From NCBI GenBank assembly GCA_964633715.1, contig CAZWHQ010000077.1:1-12285 (forward strand): 12,285 nt of DNA. The letters are read 5' to 3'. The notes under the pieces are model-generated. The model saw only the letters and a list, made by a program, of their open reading frames with translations. It had not been told where the DNA came from and searched no databases. Both the position numbers and the translations under genes were made by a program. Origin of the DNA: JAUWVG01 sp964633715 (GTDB lineage: Bacteria; Acidobacteriota; Aminicenantia; Aminicenantales; Aminicenantaceae). This document shows positions 1 to 6,490 of this stretch, one piece after another (positions within the stretch are counted from its first letter, which is position 1; each line of letters begins with the position of its first letter).

Positions 1-216
1 TTTCTTGCTATCGTTGGTGTTGTCCGAGCAGTAAAAAGAAAAATCAAAGCTTCACTCCTGTATCTCTACTTAATTTTTTATACGGCCATTGAGATGATTG
101 CCTTTGTGCTGCCCAGACACAGGCTTTTCATAGAGCCATTCGTCCTCATTTTTGCCTCTTATGGCCTCTATACCTTTTATAAACAACTTAAAATAAAAAG
201 AGGGGCGACTATTTGA
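1..216 (+). CDS. 3' end of a membrane protein, probably a GT39/ArnT-like glycosyltransferase (partial)
   Basis: An open frame enters from the left edge in frame 1 and ends at TGA 214-216, giving 71 C-terminal residues; the start lies outside the window. The peptide has two hydrophobic stretches separated by a short basic/aromatic segment (LPRHRLFIEPFVLIFASYGL), and it ends in a lysine/arginine-rich cytoplasmic-type tail. The H/Y-R-x-x-I-E-P-F pattern followed by a last membrane helix resembles the C-terminus of GT39-type (dolichyl-phosphate-mannose / ArnT-like) glycosyltransferases, which transfer sugars from polyprenyl-phosphate carriers on the outer face of the inner membrane. No catalytic part is in view, so the family call rests on this tail alone. 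The gene faces the tRNA-Arg gene tail to tail, 26 bases away. Confidence 0.6.
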   Translation, partial: FLAIVGVVRAVKRKIKASLLYLYLIFYTAIEMIAFVLPRHRLFIEPFVLIFASYGLYTFYKQLKIKRGATI

Positions 217-233
217 AAATGGGAGTTTCTCCC
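216..233 (-). terminator. Short hairpin with weak U-tract downstream of tRNA-Arg
   Basis: Read on the minus strand, GGGAG-AAA-CTCCC (233-221) forms a 5-bp stem with a 3-base loop, followed by ATTTTC. It begins about 10 bases after the encoded CCA of the tRNA, where an intrinsic terminator would be expected. It also sits 5 bases after the stop codon of the plus-strand gene ending at 216, but has no T-tract in that direction. The stem and the run of four T are both short, so it would be a weak terminator. Confidence 0.35.
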
Positions 234-242
234 CCGGAAGAA

Positions 243-320
243 TGGCACCCCTGGCCAGACTCGAACTGGCGACACACGGATTAGGAATCCGTTGCTCTAT
301 CCATACTGAGCTACAGGGGT
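243..320 (-). tRNA. tRNA-Arg (anticodon CCU)
   Basis: The complete cloverleaf reads on the minus strand. The acceptor ACCCCTG (320-314) pairs with CAGGGGT (253-247), followed by discriminator G and a genome-encoded CCA (245-243). The D arm has GCTC/GAGC, the anticodon arm has ACGGA/TCCGT around the 7-base loop TTCCTAA, the variable loop is 5 bases, and the T arm is GCCAG-TTCGAGT-CTGGC. The anticodon CCT at loop positions 34-36 reads the arginine codon AGG. All stems are fully paired, so the gene looks functional. It lies 40 bases downstream of recD2 on the same strand and has a good candidate promoter of its own in that gap. Confidence 0.97.
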
Positions 321-335
321 ACAGTTGAAGAAAGA

Positions 336-364
336 AGTCTATCAGTTTCGAGTTTTTTTTTCAA
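336..364 (-). promoter_or_regulatory. Candidate sigma70 promoter of tRNA-Arg, overlapping the recD2 stop
   Basis: On the minus strand TTGAAA (364-359; 5 of 6 to TTGACA) is followed by a 17-base spacer and TAGACT (341-336; 4 of 6 to TATAAT). The spacer begins in an A-tract. Transcription would start near 329, about 9 bases before the mature tRNA 5' end, a typical tRNA leader. The -35 box uses the last bases of the recD2 stop codon. This is a motif-only call. Confidence 0.5.
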
Positions 365-2553
365 TCCAACTGTGTTGATTTCTCTTGATTTCCCTTAGCA
401 GTTAGCGCGATGAGCTTCTCTTTGACTAGACAGTTTCGCTTAATGGGTTTGTCATTTCTTATAGCGATGTATAAAGCCTTGTAAGATCCGACAATACAGC
501 TGAGACGCCTGGCCCGAGTGAGAGCGGTATAGAACAGATTTCTCTGCAGCATGATGAAATGTTGTGTCATCAGCGGCATGACCACTGCACTGTACTCACT
601 CCCCTGTGACTTGTGCACGGAAACGGCATAAGCCAGAACAATCTCATTCAATTCTTCCCGCTGATAAAGGACATCTCGCCCATCATAATTGATAACTATT
701 TTGAAATTCCGTTTATCCACATCTACGACCATCCCGATATCCCCATTAAAAACATCCTTGTCATAGTTATTTTTAATCTGCATGACCTTGTCATATACCC
801 GTATTTCTCGGCTGCCCAATTTTAGTCCAATCTGATCGGGATTAAGCCGCTTCTGAAGTTCATTGTTTAAGTTTTCCACCCCAACCACACCCCGGTACAT
901 CGGACTGATCACCTGGATTTCCGGTGAAAGAGGATTTAAATCGAACTTTTTTGGGATGCGGTTGGAACATAGATTGATGATCGCTTGGAACGCCTTTTGG
1001 TCATCTTCCTTGTGGATGAAATAAAAATCCGATTCTGTATCCCCTTTTTCAGGATACACAAGTTTCTCCCCACGATTCACACGATGGGCATTAAAAACAA
1101 TCAAACTTTCTTTTTCCTGCCGAAAAATCTCATCGAGCCGCACTACCTCAACCGTCTTGGATTCTATTAAATCACGAAGGAGATTCCCCGGCCCCACCGA
1201 AGGCAGCTGATCTTTATCTCCTACAAGGATAAGATGCATTTCCCGGGGTACAGCTTTCAGTAGATGATACATCAGCGGCAGATCGACCATGGAAAACTCA
1301 TCGATAATCAGAGCATCCCCTTGAAGCGGATTATTCTCATTCCGACGGAAAGTGCCGAGTTTGGGAGTGAACTCAAGCGTGCGGTGAATAGTCCTTGCAT
1401 TGCTGCGGGTGGCTTCTGACAACCGCTTTGCAGCCCGGCCGGTCGGTGCTGCAAGAAGGACACTCCGTCCCTCCTTATTAAAAAGATCAAGGACAGCCTT
1501 GATAATGGTGGTTTTTCCAGTCCCGGGTCCCCCTGTAATCACTAATATTTTCTTATAGACACTCTCTTTTATGGCCAATCTCTGGAGGGGAGAGAAGCGG
1601 ATCTGAAGAGCTTGTTCAGTGTTAGAAATCTCTTTTTCAACATCAAATTCCGGCTGCGGAAAAGGGAAATGAGCCAAGTTGTAGATGTCTTTAACCACAT
1701 CCTCCTGAGCAATATAATAAAAAGGCAGAAAAATGGTTTCATCTGATCCTGCATGTTCTGATTTTACTAGTTTTTGTGACTTCAATTCCTTAAGAGCTTC
1801 CAGTATTTTTTCCTCTCCAGCATCGAGTTCCTTTTGGCATGTTTTAATAAGATCCTTTTGAAAGGAGAACACATGTCCCTGTTCATTATCCTTTTCGAGA
1901 GCATACAGAATAAAGGCCTTTATCCGTTCCGGAGATAGGGGACTCATCCCCAAATTGAGAGCGATCTGGTCAGCTGTTTTAAATCCTATACCCCAGATAT
2001 CATGGCAGGCCTGGTAGGGATTCGTTTTAAGGATATGGTAAGAATTTTTTCCATACTGCCGGTAAATTTTTGTGGCCAGACCTGTGGTTATATTGTGTTC
2101 TTGAAGAAAAATTATCAGCTCACGAATATCCTCATTCATGCTCCAGGACTTTTTGATCTCATTGAATTTGACCGCTCCCACGCCATCGACTTGTTTAAGC
2201 TTATGGATACTGTTTGAAAGGATTTCGATTGTCTCTGTGCCAAATCGGCTGACGATTCTTTTTGCAAGAACAGGGCCTATTCCTTTGATGAGCCCGGAGG
2301 ACAGGAATTTTTCTATCCCTTTTACAGAAGAGGGCAGCAGAGGAATATAGTTATCTACACTGAACTGCTTGCCAAATTTCGGGCTGATGACCCACTTTCC
2401 CTTGACCTTTATCGTTTCGCCCGGTGACAGAGGGGGAAATGTCCCGACAATAGTAAAAATAAGGCCATCTTCACCGGCAAATTTACAGACTGTATAGCCG
2501 GTTTCAGGACTGTAATAGACGACATTTTCAATCGTTCCTATTAAATACTCCAT
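361..2553 (-). CDS. recD2: RecD2-type ATP-dependent DNA helicase (RecD-like, SF1B)
   Basis: A 730-residue 5'-3' superfamily 1B DNA helicase of the RecD2/TraA class, the stand-alone RecD of bacteria lacking RecBC partners, linked in studied species to replication-fork maintenance and repair. An N-terminal OB-like region covers residues 1-75. Tandem helix-hairpin-helix motifs follow (IKGIGPVLAKRI near 89-100, VDGVGAVKF near 122-130, WGIGFKTAD near 187-195). The motor has Walker A GGPGTGKT at 341-348, Walker B/motif II IDEFSM at 417-422, motif III GDKDQLPSVGPG at 445-456, FRQ at 477-479, and the C-terminal VHKSQGSEY at 646-654 and YTALTRAR at 675-682. All key residues are present and the length is normal for RecD2. 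The ATG is 4 bases after the stop of the upstream SAM hydrolase gene and I see no Shine-Dalgarno, so translation probably depends on coupling. TGA is at 363-361. Confidence 0.95.
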   Translation of the reverse strand: MEYLIGTIENVVYYSPETGYTVCKFAGEDGLIFTIVGTFPPLSPGETIKVKGKWVISPKFGKQFSVDNYIPLLPSSVKGIEKFLSSGLIKGIGPVLAKRIVSRFGTETIEILSNSIHKLKQVDGVGAVKFNEIKKSWSMNEDIRELIIFLQEHNITTGLATKIYRQYGKNSYHILKTNPYQACHDIWGIGFKTADQIALNLGMSPLSPERIKAFILYALEKDNEQGHVFSFQKDLIKTCQKELDAGEEKILEALKELKSQKLVKSEHAGSDETIFLPFYYIAQEDVVKDIYNLAHFPFPQPEFDVEKEISNTEQALQIRFSPLQRLAIKESVYKKILVITGGPGTGKTTIIKAVLDLFNKEGRSVLLAAPTGRAAKRLSEATRSNARTIHRTLEFTPKLGTFRRNENNPLQGDALIIDEFSMVDLPLMYHLLKAVPREMHLILVGDKDQLPSVGPGNLLRDLIESKTVEVVRLDEIFRQEKESLIVFNAHRVNRGEKLVYPEKGDTESDFYFIHKEDDQKAFQAIINLCSNRIPKKFDLNPLSPEIQVISPMYRGVVGVENLNNELQKRLNPDQIGLKLGSREIRVYDKVMQIKNNYDKDVFNGDIGMVVDVDKRNFKIVINYDGRDVLYQREELNEIVLAYAVSVHKSQGSEYSAVVMPLMTQHFIMLQRNLFYTALTRARRLSCIVGSYKALYIAIRNDKPIKRNCLVKEKLIALTAKGNQEKSTQLD

Positions 2554-2557
2554 AACT

Positions 2558-3364
2558 TTATAGGTTATTTAGGCGTATGATTTTTACGCTGTCTCCAGGT
2601 TTCGCCTTTAATAGAGTAAAAGCCGAACCCTCGCGCACGGCAATCTCTATCAATCCCAAACTCCCAGAGAGAAATACTGGCTCACCTTTGGGGACAGCTG
2701 AATAAAAATCTCCATACGCCAAAATATTATCTCCAACAATCATACGAATAGTCTTTTGTCCATGTTTCCTCACAAAAGGATCGAACAGCGAAAAAGGTAT
2801 GTTTGTGATCAAATTTCCAAATTTATCTTTATAGAGAACAGCCCCATGAATTTCACCAGCAGTCAAATTTGCTCTATTCGTTTTTTTCTTCTGGACGCCG
2901 CTAACTTGTGGACCAAATTCCTCTGGGGATAGCCCTAGGGACAACCATGCCGATACAGGCACCATTTTGTCCCGCCCCTCAAAAGTCACTCCCGTCTCTT
3001 GGAGAAAATACTTAGGATTAGAGATTTCTCTTGCGAGATAAACGTCTTCCTCTTCCAACACTAGGCTGAGAATACCGTTATCAGGAGCGATAAAATAATA
3101 TTTTTTTGTCTCCACAAGTAAGATCTTTCTGGCTGAACCAACACCCGGATCGACGACCGCAACAAAAATGGTATTTTTTGGAAAGAACCTATAGGAAGCA
3201 AAAAGGACAAAACTCCCTGCAAGCACATCAAATGAAGGAATACTGTGAGAGACATCCAAAACATTTGCTTTTGGATTGATACTGGCAATAACACCCTTCA
3301 AAGAAGGCACAAAAAAGTCTGCTTCTCCAAAGTCAGTCATAAGAGCAATAATTGGATTATCCAT
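2558..3364 (-). CDS. SAM hydrolase / SAM hydroxide adenosyltransferase family protein (DUF62), His-to-Glu variant
   Basis: A 268-residue member of the DUF62 family, whose studied members hydrolyse S-adenosylmethionine to adenosine and methionine and which is related to SAM-dependent fluorinase and chlorinase. Family signatures in order: MTDFGEADFF with D11, VVDPGVGSAR with D72 and R79, APDNGILS at 93-100, GRD at 130-132, and DKFGNLITN at 180-188 leading the C-terminal domain. In characterised hydrolases an Asp-Arg-His triad activates water, the His lying in a TFHGRD motif. Here that motif reads TFEGRD, so the His position is Glu129 (codon 2980-2978), while Asp72 and Arg79 are kept. Activity may be altered or lost. 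The start is fixed because an in-frame TAA immediately precedes the ATG. It is the first gene of a minus-strand unit with recD2. Family identity is sure; the present reaction is not. Confidence 0.88.
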   Translation of the reverse strand: MDNPIIALMTDFGEADFFVPSLKGVIASINPKANVLDVSHSIPSFDVLAGSFVLFASYRFFPKNTIFVAVVDPGVGSARKILLVETKKYYFIAPDNGILSLVLEEEDVYLAREISNPKYFLQETGVTFEGRDKMVPVSAWLSLGLSPEEFGPQVSGVQKKKTNRANLTAGEIHGAVLYKDKFGNLITNIPFSLFDPFVRKHGQKTIRMIVGDNILAYGDFYSAVPKGEPVFLSGSLGLIEIAVREGSAFTLLKAKPGDSVKIIRLNNL

Positions 3365-3483
3365 TTAAATCATCTTATTTTATATCTTCTTTTGATTCAA
3401 CTGTTTCATATTTTTTTCCATTTTATTGACGACTCTGGGAAATCATGATAATTTTTAGCCAGGATTATTCACGAGTCGAGGTT

Positions 3484-3568
3484 GTTGTAGCGGCAAGGCA
3501 GTGGCCTGTGAAGCTGTACTAAGGTACCGCGAACAGGCTACAACGAAGCCGATGCGGTGAGATCGGCT
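3484..3568. repeat. Nested inverted repeats forming two hairpins in the left half of the element
   Basis: The first hairpin combines GTTGTA (3484-3489) with TACAAC (3539-3544) and GCCTGT (3504-3509) with ACAGGC (3533-3538). It is capped by GTAC-TAAG-GTAC (3516-3527), and an asymmetric GAA/GA internal loop lies between the helices. The second is a perfect 7-bp stem AGCCGAT/ATCGGCT with an 8-base loop. An outer CCAGG (3459-3463) can pair with CCTGG (3571-3575), enclosing both. The pairing is seen directly; whether it is a DNA recognition structure or an RNA fold is unknown. Confidence 0.6.
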
Positions 3569-3579
3569 CGCCTGGAAGG

Positions 3580-3700
3580 TAAATTTGGCCGACTTATTCT
3601 TAGAAAAAGTTTTGGAAAATGTTACAATCCCAATGCTGCAAGATGAATTGAGTAATAGGTTGATTATAATGAAAATATATGTCAGTGTTGGCCAAATTTA
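3580..3700. repeat. Perfect 11-bp inverted repeat, subterminal in the element
   Basis: TAAATTTGGCC (3580-3590) and GGCCAAATTTA (3690-3700) are exact reverse complements about 100 bp apart. The right copy directly abuts the right terminal repeat of the candidate mobile element; the left copy follows its folded GC-rich half. The arrangement may mean that the element is composite, with the 3580-3700 block as a separate unit. Confidence 0.6.
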
Positions 3701-3719
3701 TGAATAGTTCAGGTTAGTT

Positions 3720-5372
3720 ATGAAGTTTCTGAAAGTTCTCACAAATTCACTCATAAGTGGATTGTTTTTCAGCAGTCTACTCGCCCTCCTCATCCTAAAT
3801 CTCAACATAAACCTGACCTTCCAGATCTTAGTTTATTTGCAGCTGACACTATTCCTTTTTATGACATACGGACTCTTCATCACATTACTTTGTGTCCTGA
3901 TCTACTATATCTATCAATTTTTTGCTGGAAAAAGAAGACGTGTCACCTTCATCTCTCCCTCATTCCTTATCGTCAGTTTTTCCTCGCTTATTCTTGTCTA
4001 TCTGGTCATTTTTAAAGCCAACCGCGATTATTTCATATCATTTTTCGATTTAAAGACTTTATATTACCTCGACACCCAACCCATTTATTTAATCCTGTTT
4101 GCCATCCTAGCGACCATTATTCTTTATACCTTTCACAGTTCAAAGAAAAAAATAATTCTTTGGCTCTTTCCTCTTCTTTTTGCAGCAACGATGATTCTGA
4201 CCATTTTCCAGAGAACAAATTTTCCGCAGCCCCAGAAGAAAGTAACATTTGCCAATCTTGAAGCCACAAAAATCGAAAAAAAAATCACCATCATTGGCCT
4301 TGAAGGACTGAGTTTCGACTTTCTAATTCCTCTCATCAACGAAGGAAAACTTCGAAATTTTCAAGTCCTTATGGACCAGGGAAGCTGGGGCCGGCTGGAA
4401 AGCTTTTCTCCAAATGAGCCTCTCATGCTGAACAATTCCTTTAATACAGGAAAATTCCCCTCTAAGCATCGTCAGCTTTCGCCATTCGCCTATAATTTTC
4501 TGGGCCTTAAAAATCAATTGGAAGTTGTGCCACGATTTCTTTTCTTCAGGCAATTTCTCAGGACTCCAATTCTCCGCTCTGCGCCGAATATTCCAGAAAT
4601 CCACACCAAGGATATTTGGAAGATCTTCGAAGATAATGAGACAACATACGTGAAAAAAGATTGGCCGTTCAATCTTGAAATCGAAGAGTCTAATCAAAAA
4701 GCAGAAACCACATTTAACTATTTGTTTGAAGATCTCAAATTCGAAACTGATGAAATCTTCCAACTTGTCAAAAATGCGTTCTATGCAGATGTGGAATTTG
4801 AAGAGGCTGTTTTTGAGTTGAAAAACCAGAAAGAACCTCAAATGCTCTATTTTTTTCTCGACGGCCTGAACATAGCTGAATCTTATTTTTATAAATACAG
4901 TTTTCCCGAACTTTTTGGCATTCTGAACCAGGATGAAATCAATAAATACAGCACTGTCATCGAACGTTACTACCAATTTTACGACCAGATTATCAGTAAA
5001 TATTTAGCTTCCCTGAAAATGGGTGAAGAACTTCTTGTCGTCTACTCACCTCACGGGGTCGAACCACTCCCACTGTGGAAAAGGTTTGTCGAATGGATGT
5101 TGGGCAATGCTGAAATCTCCGCTTATCATGAAAGAGCCCCAGAAGGTGTGATTTTTTTCTACGGACAAGAGATCAACAATGGAAAAAATATCTCTGGAAT
5201 AAAGCTGATCGATATCGTTCCGACCTTACTCAATTATTTAGGTCTTCCAGTGGGAAAGGATATGGATGGGATTGTTAAAAGCTCGATTTTTTTAAACGAG
5301 TATAAAAATCCGGTTCTCTATATTTCGTCCTATGAAGACTATGATATTACCCCCCCCTCCGCAAAAAAATAG
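3720..5372 (+). CDS. Membrane-anchored alkaline-phosphatase-fold protein with degenerate active site
   Basis: A 550-residue protein with about five membrane helices in residues 8-163, then a soluble domain resembling the type I phosphodiesterase / nucleotide pyrophosphatase branch of the alkaline phosphatase superfamily. The fold is recognised from ITIIGLEGLSFDFLIPLINE (189-208), NTGKFPSKH (242-250), LYFFLDGLNIAESYF (376-390), VYSPHG (441-446), HERAPEGVIFFYG (470-482) and IDIVPTLLNYLGLPVGKDMD (497-516). Active relatives carry GLDG, a Thr nucleophile two or three residues after a Pro/Ser segment, GTDxxxH and SDHG. Here the corresponding positions appear to be Glu195, Asn238/239, Asn384/Ser388 and Pro444; only His445 and His470 persist. 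It may be a pseudoenzyme or a glycolipid-processing relative. ATG 3720 is the first possible start because TAG lies at 3705-3707. CAGG (3710-3713) is the likely ribosome-binding site. The gene ends 15 bases from the convergent lepB. Confidence 0.75.
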   Translation: MKFLKVLTNSLISGLFFSSLLALLILNLNINLTFQILVYLQLTLFLFMTYGLFITLLCVLIYYIYQFFAGKRRRVTFISPSFLIVSFSSLILVYLVIFKANRDYFISFFDLKTLYYLDTQPIYLILFAILATIILYTFHSSKKKIILWLFPLLFAATMILTIFQRTNFPQPQKKVTFANLEATKIEKKITIIGLEGLSFDFLIPLINEGKLRNFQVLMDQGSWGRLESFSPNEPLMLNNSFNTGKFPSKHRQLSPFAYNFLGLKNQLEVVPRFLFFRQFLRTPILRSAPNIPEIHTKDIWKIFEDNETTYVKKDWPFNLEIEESNQKAETTFNYLFEDLKFETDEIFQLVKNAFYADVEFEEAVFELKNQKEPQMLYFFLDGLNIAESYFYKYSFPELFGILNQDEINKYSTVIERYYQFYDQIISKYLASLKMGEELLVVYSPHGVEPLPLWKRFVEWMLGNAEISAYHERAPEGVIFFYGQEINNGKNISGIKLIDIVPTLLNYLGLPVGKDMDGIVKSSIFLNEYKNPVLYISSYEDYDITPPSAKK

Positions 5373-5387
5373 CGTTCTTTGTGAAAT

Positions 5388-6110
5388 TTACTTAATTATC
5401 CTGAAGATCCTTTTCCACCTTGCTTTCGGGATGAAGTTCACAAATTTTTTCAGTCTTTCTTTTAAGCTTGTTTTTAGGTAAGCACCGCTTTCAGCCCGGT
5501 AGGAAAAATAAATGATCCAGGGCCTACCTTTTATATTATTAAGAGGCAAAAAACCCCAGAAGCGGCTGTCACTGCTGTTGTCCCGATTGTCTCCCATAGC
5601 AAAGACATGACCCGGAGGAACAATTTGAGGGCCGAAGTTATCTCTGATGAGATCATCATATCTATAATACTCACTTCGTGTATAAATCCGCTCGTCGTTA
5701 TGAACTTTGTAGTCCTCTGTAATAGGTTCGTCGTTTATAAAGACCTGCTTGTCCTTGATCTCGATCTTTTCCCCTTCTAAAGCAATCGCCCGTTTGACAA
5801 AATCCTTATCCAGTTCTTTTGGATATTTAAAGACTATGACATCTCCCCTTTTGATCTCTCTTCGAGGGAGAAAGAGCTTCTCAAATCCATATTTGGGTTG
5901 GGCATAGGCCATCTTATTCACCAGCAAGAAATCGCCGACCAATAGAGTCGTCTCCATCGATCCCGTTGGTATCTGGAAGGCCTGAACAATGAAGGTCATC
6001 ACAAAAAAAACAAATATAGCTGTTTCAGCGATGAGTTCAAAATATTCTCGGAATACACTTTTTTCGCGCTTCTTTTTTTCTTTTAGCATCTCAATTCTCG
6101 AATGAAGCAT
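5388..6110 (-). CDS. lepB: Signal peptidase I
   Basis: A 240-residue inner-membrane leader peptidase that removes signal peptides from proteins exported by Sec or Tat. One membrane helix lies at about residues 27-47 after a very basic N-terminus. The catalytic Ser51 is in IPTGSMETTL and the general-base Lys106 in DFVKRAIALEGE. The conserved box GDNRDNSSDSRFWGFLP spans 173-189. It has one anchor rather than the two of E. coli LepB, as in many other bacteria. Two starts are possible. The ATG at 6110 is the longest, but a good promoter (6141-6113) would begin transcription near 6106, inside or after that codon. ATG codon 8 (6089-6087, MLKEKKKREK) then fits better and still leaves the basic cap. 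Neither has a strong Shine-Dalgarno. It converges on the phosphatase-fold gene with no visible terminator between them. Confidence 0.95.
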   Translation of the reverse strand: MLHSRIEMLKEKKKREKSVFREYFELIAETAIFVFFVMTFIVQAFQIPTGSMETTLLVGDFLLVNKMAYAQPKYGFEKLFLPRREIKRGDVIVFKYPKELDKDFVKRAIALEGEKIEIKDKQVFINDEPITEDYKVHNDERIYTRSEYYRYDDLIRDNFGPQIVPPGHVFAMGDNRDNSSDSRFWGFLPLNNIKGRPWIIYFSYRAESGAYLKTSLKERLKKFVNFIPKARWKRIFRIIK

Positions 6111-6112
6111 CT

Positions 6113-6141
6113 ACTATAGCCGAAATCGACTTTTTCATCAA
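6113..6141 (-). promoter_or_regulatory. Candidate sigma70 promoter of lepB
   Basis: On the minus strand TTGATG (6141-6136; 4 of 6) is followed by exactly 17 bases and TATAGT (6118-6113; 5 of 6). The start point would fall near 6106, almost on top of the upstream ATG, which argues for translation from the next in-frame ATG at 6089. This is a motif-only call. Confidence 0.45.
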
Positions 6142-6147
6142 CAGGAT

Positions 6148-6164
6148 TGTACTTCCAATGTACA
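6148..6164. promoter_or_regulatory. Dyad TGTAC-N7-GTACA next to the lepB promoter
   Basis: TGTAC (6148-6152) and GTACA (6160-6164) form a 5-bp dyad with a 7-base spacer, placed just upstream of the lepB -35 box. This could be an operator or chance; there is no second copy in the window to compare. Confidence 0.2.
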
Positions 6165-6231
6165 TCGCTCTTTCTGTGATTTTTGCAGAGTTCTGGGAAC
6201 TGGCAAGGCATGATGTAGAAATCCGTTTGGA

Positions 6232-6490
6232 GGACGAGCGGGCATGGTTCCTCTAATTTATTTTAAGCCGGACAGGAACCCTTACGTATTCTGCCCCCAT
6301 CACATACGAATGTGCATGGTGACAGAGATACGACGTCCATCCGACTAACTAAAGGTCAAGAGAGAGAAAGGCCCGGCGGCATCCATGTCCATCTGAGGAG
6401 CATGGTGGTGCGGTGGGTTGGGTCTTCGACGAAGATGGAGCAGGATGCGCCGGCGACTCCTGGGGAAAGCGCAACGTGGTTTCTCATCAC
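6232..6490 (+). ncRNA. Candidate structured RNA (or decayed gene) in the lepB/GTPase gap
   Basis: The 465-base gap 6111-6575 has no convincing gene. It has a GC-rich part with many mutually compatible helices. GGACG/CGTCC (6232-6236/6334-6338) encloses GGTTCCT/AGGAACC (6246-6252/6274-6280) and a long arm. That arm is CGTAT-TCTG/CAGA-g-ATACG (6285-6293/6323-6332), a 3x3 internal loop, then CCAT-CACAT-acga-ATGTG-c-ATGG (6297-6319). A second domain is CCGGC-g-GCATCC (6373-6384) with GGATGC-GCCGG (6443-6453). It continues past a 3x3 loop into TCCATC/GATGGA (6388-6393/6434-6439). I do not recognise a known family: no RNase P, tmRNA, SRP or common riboswitch signature is visible. The strand is uncertain, since the helices are mostly Watson-Crick; plus is chosen by the direction of the next operon, of which this could be the leader. 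Confidence 0.3.

Larger units (their letters stand above)
3459..3713. mobile_element. Candidate 255-bp MITE-like non-coding element with TTAG flanking repeats
   Basis: The gap between the divergent genes at 3364 and 3720 contains a unit bounded by imperfect terminal inverted repeats. The left end reads CCAGGATTATTCAC (3459-3472); the right end, reversed and complemented, reads CCTGAACTATTCAT (3713-3700), 10 of 14 identical. The unit is flanked exactly by the 4-base direct repeat TTAG (3455-3458 and 3714-3717), as expected of a target-site duplication. The left half is GC-rich and highly foldable: GTTGTA/TACAAC (3484-3489/3539-3544) around GCCTGT/ACAGGC (3504-3509/3533-3538), and the hairpin AGCCGAT/ATCGGCT (3547-3553/3562-3568). 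The right part is AT-rich and contains a perfect TATAAT (3665-3670) without a well-spaced -35. No ORF of note lies inside. CC-starting ends with a 4-bp duplication recall IS1380-type ends, but this was not checked against any database. Confidence 0.5.

Noticed and set aside
3648..3670. TTGAGT and TATAAT as a promoter for the gene at 3720
   Set aside because: The spacing is only 11 bases, too short for a sigma70 promoter; only the -10 box is worth noting.
4323..4976. 217-codon open frame on the minus strand inside the phosphatase-fold gene
   Set aside because: It lies wholly antisense to a long gene with recognisable family motifs, and its translation is a low-complexity Phe/Ile/Lys-rich shadow.
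3492..6210. Shared 9-mer GGCAAGGCA at 3492-3500 and 6202-6210, considered as evidence of a second copy of the element
   Set aside because: Similarity does not extend beyond the 9-mer and the second region lacks the element's terminal repeats.
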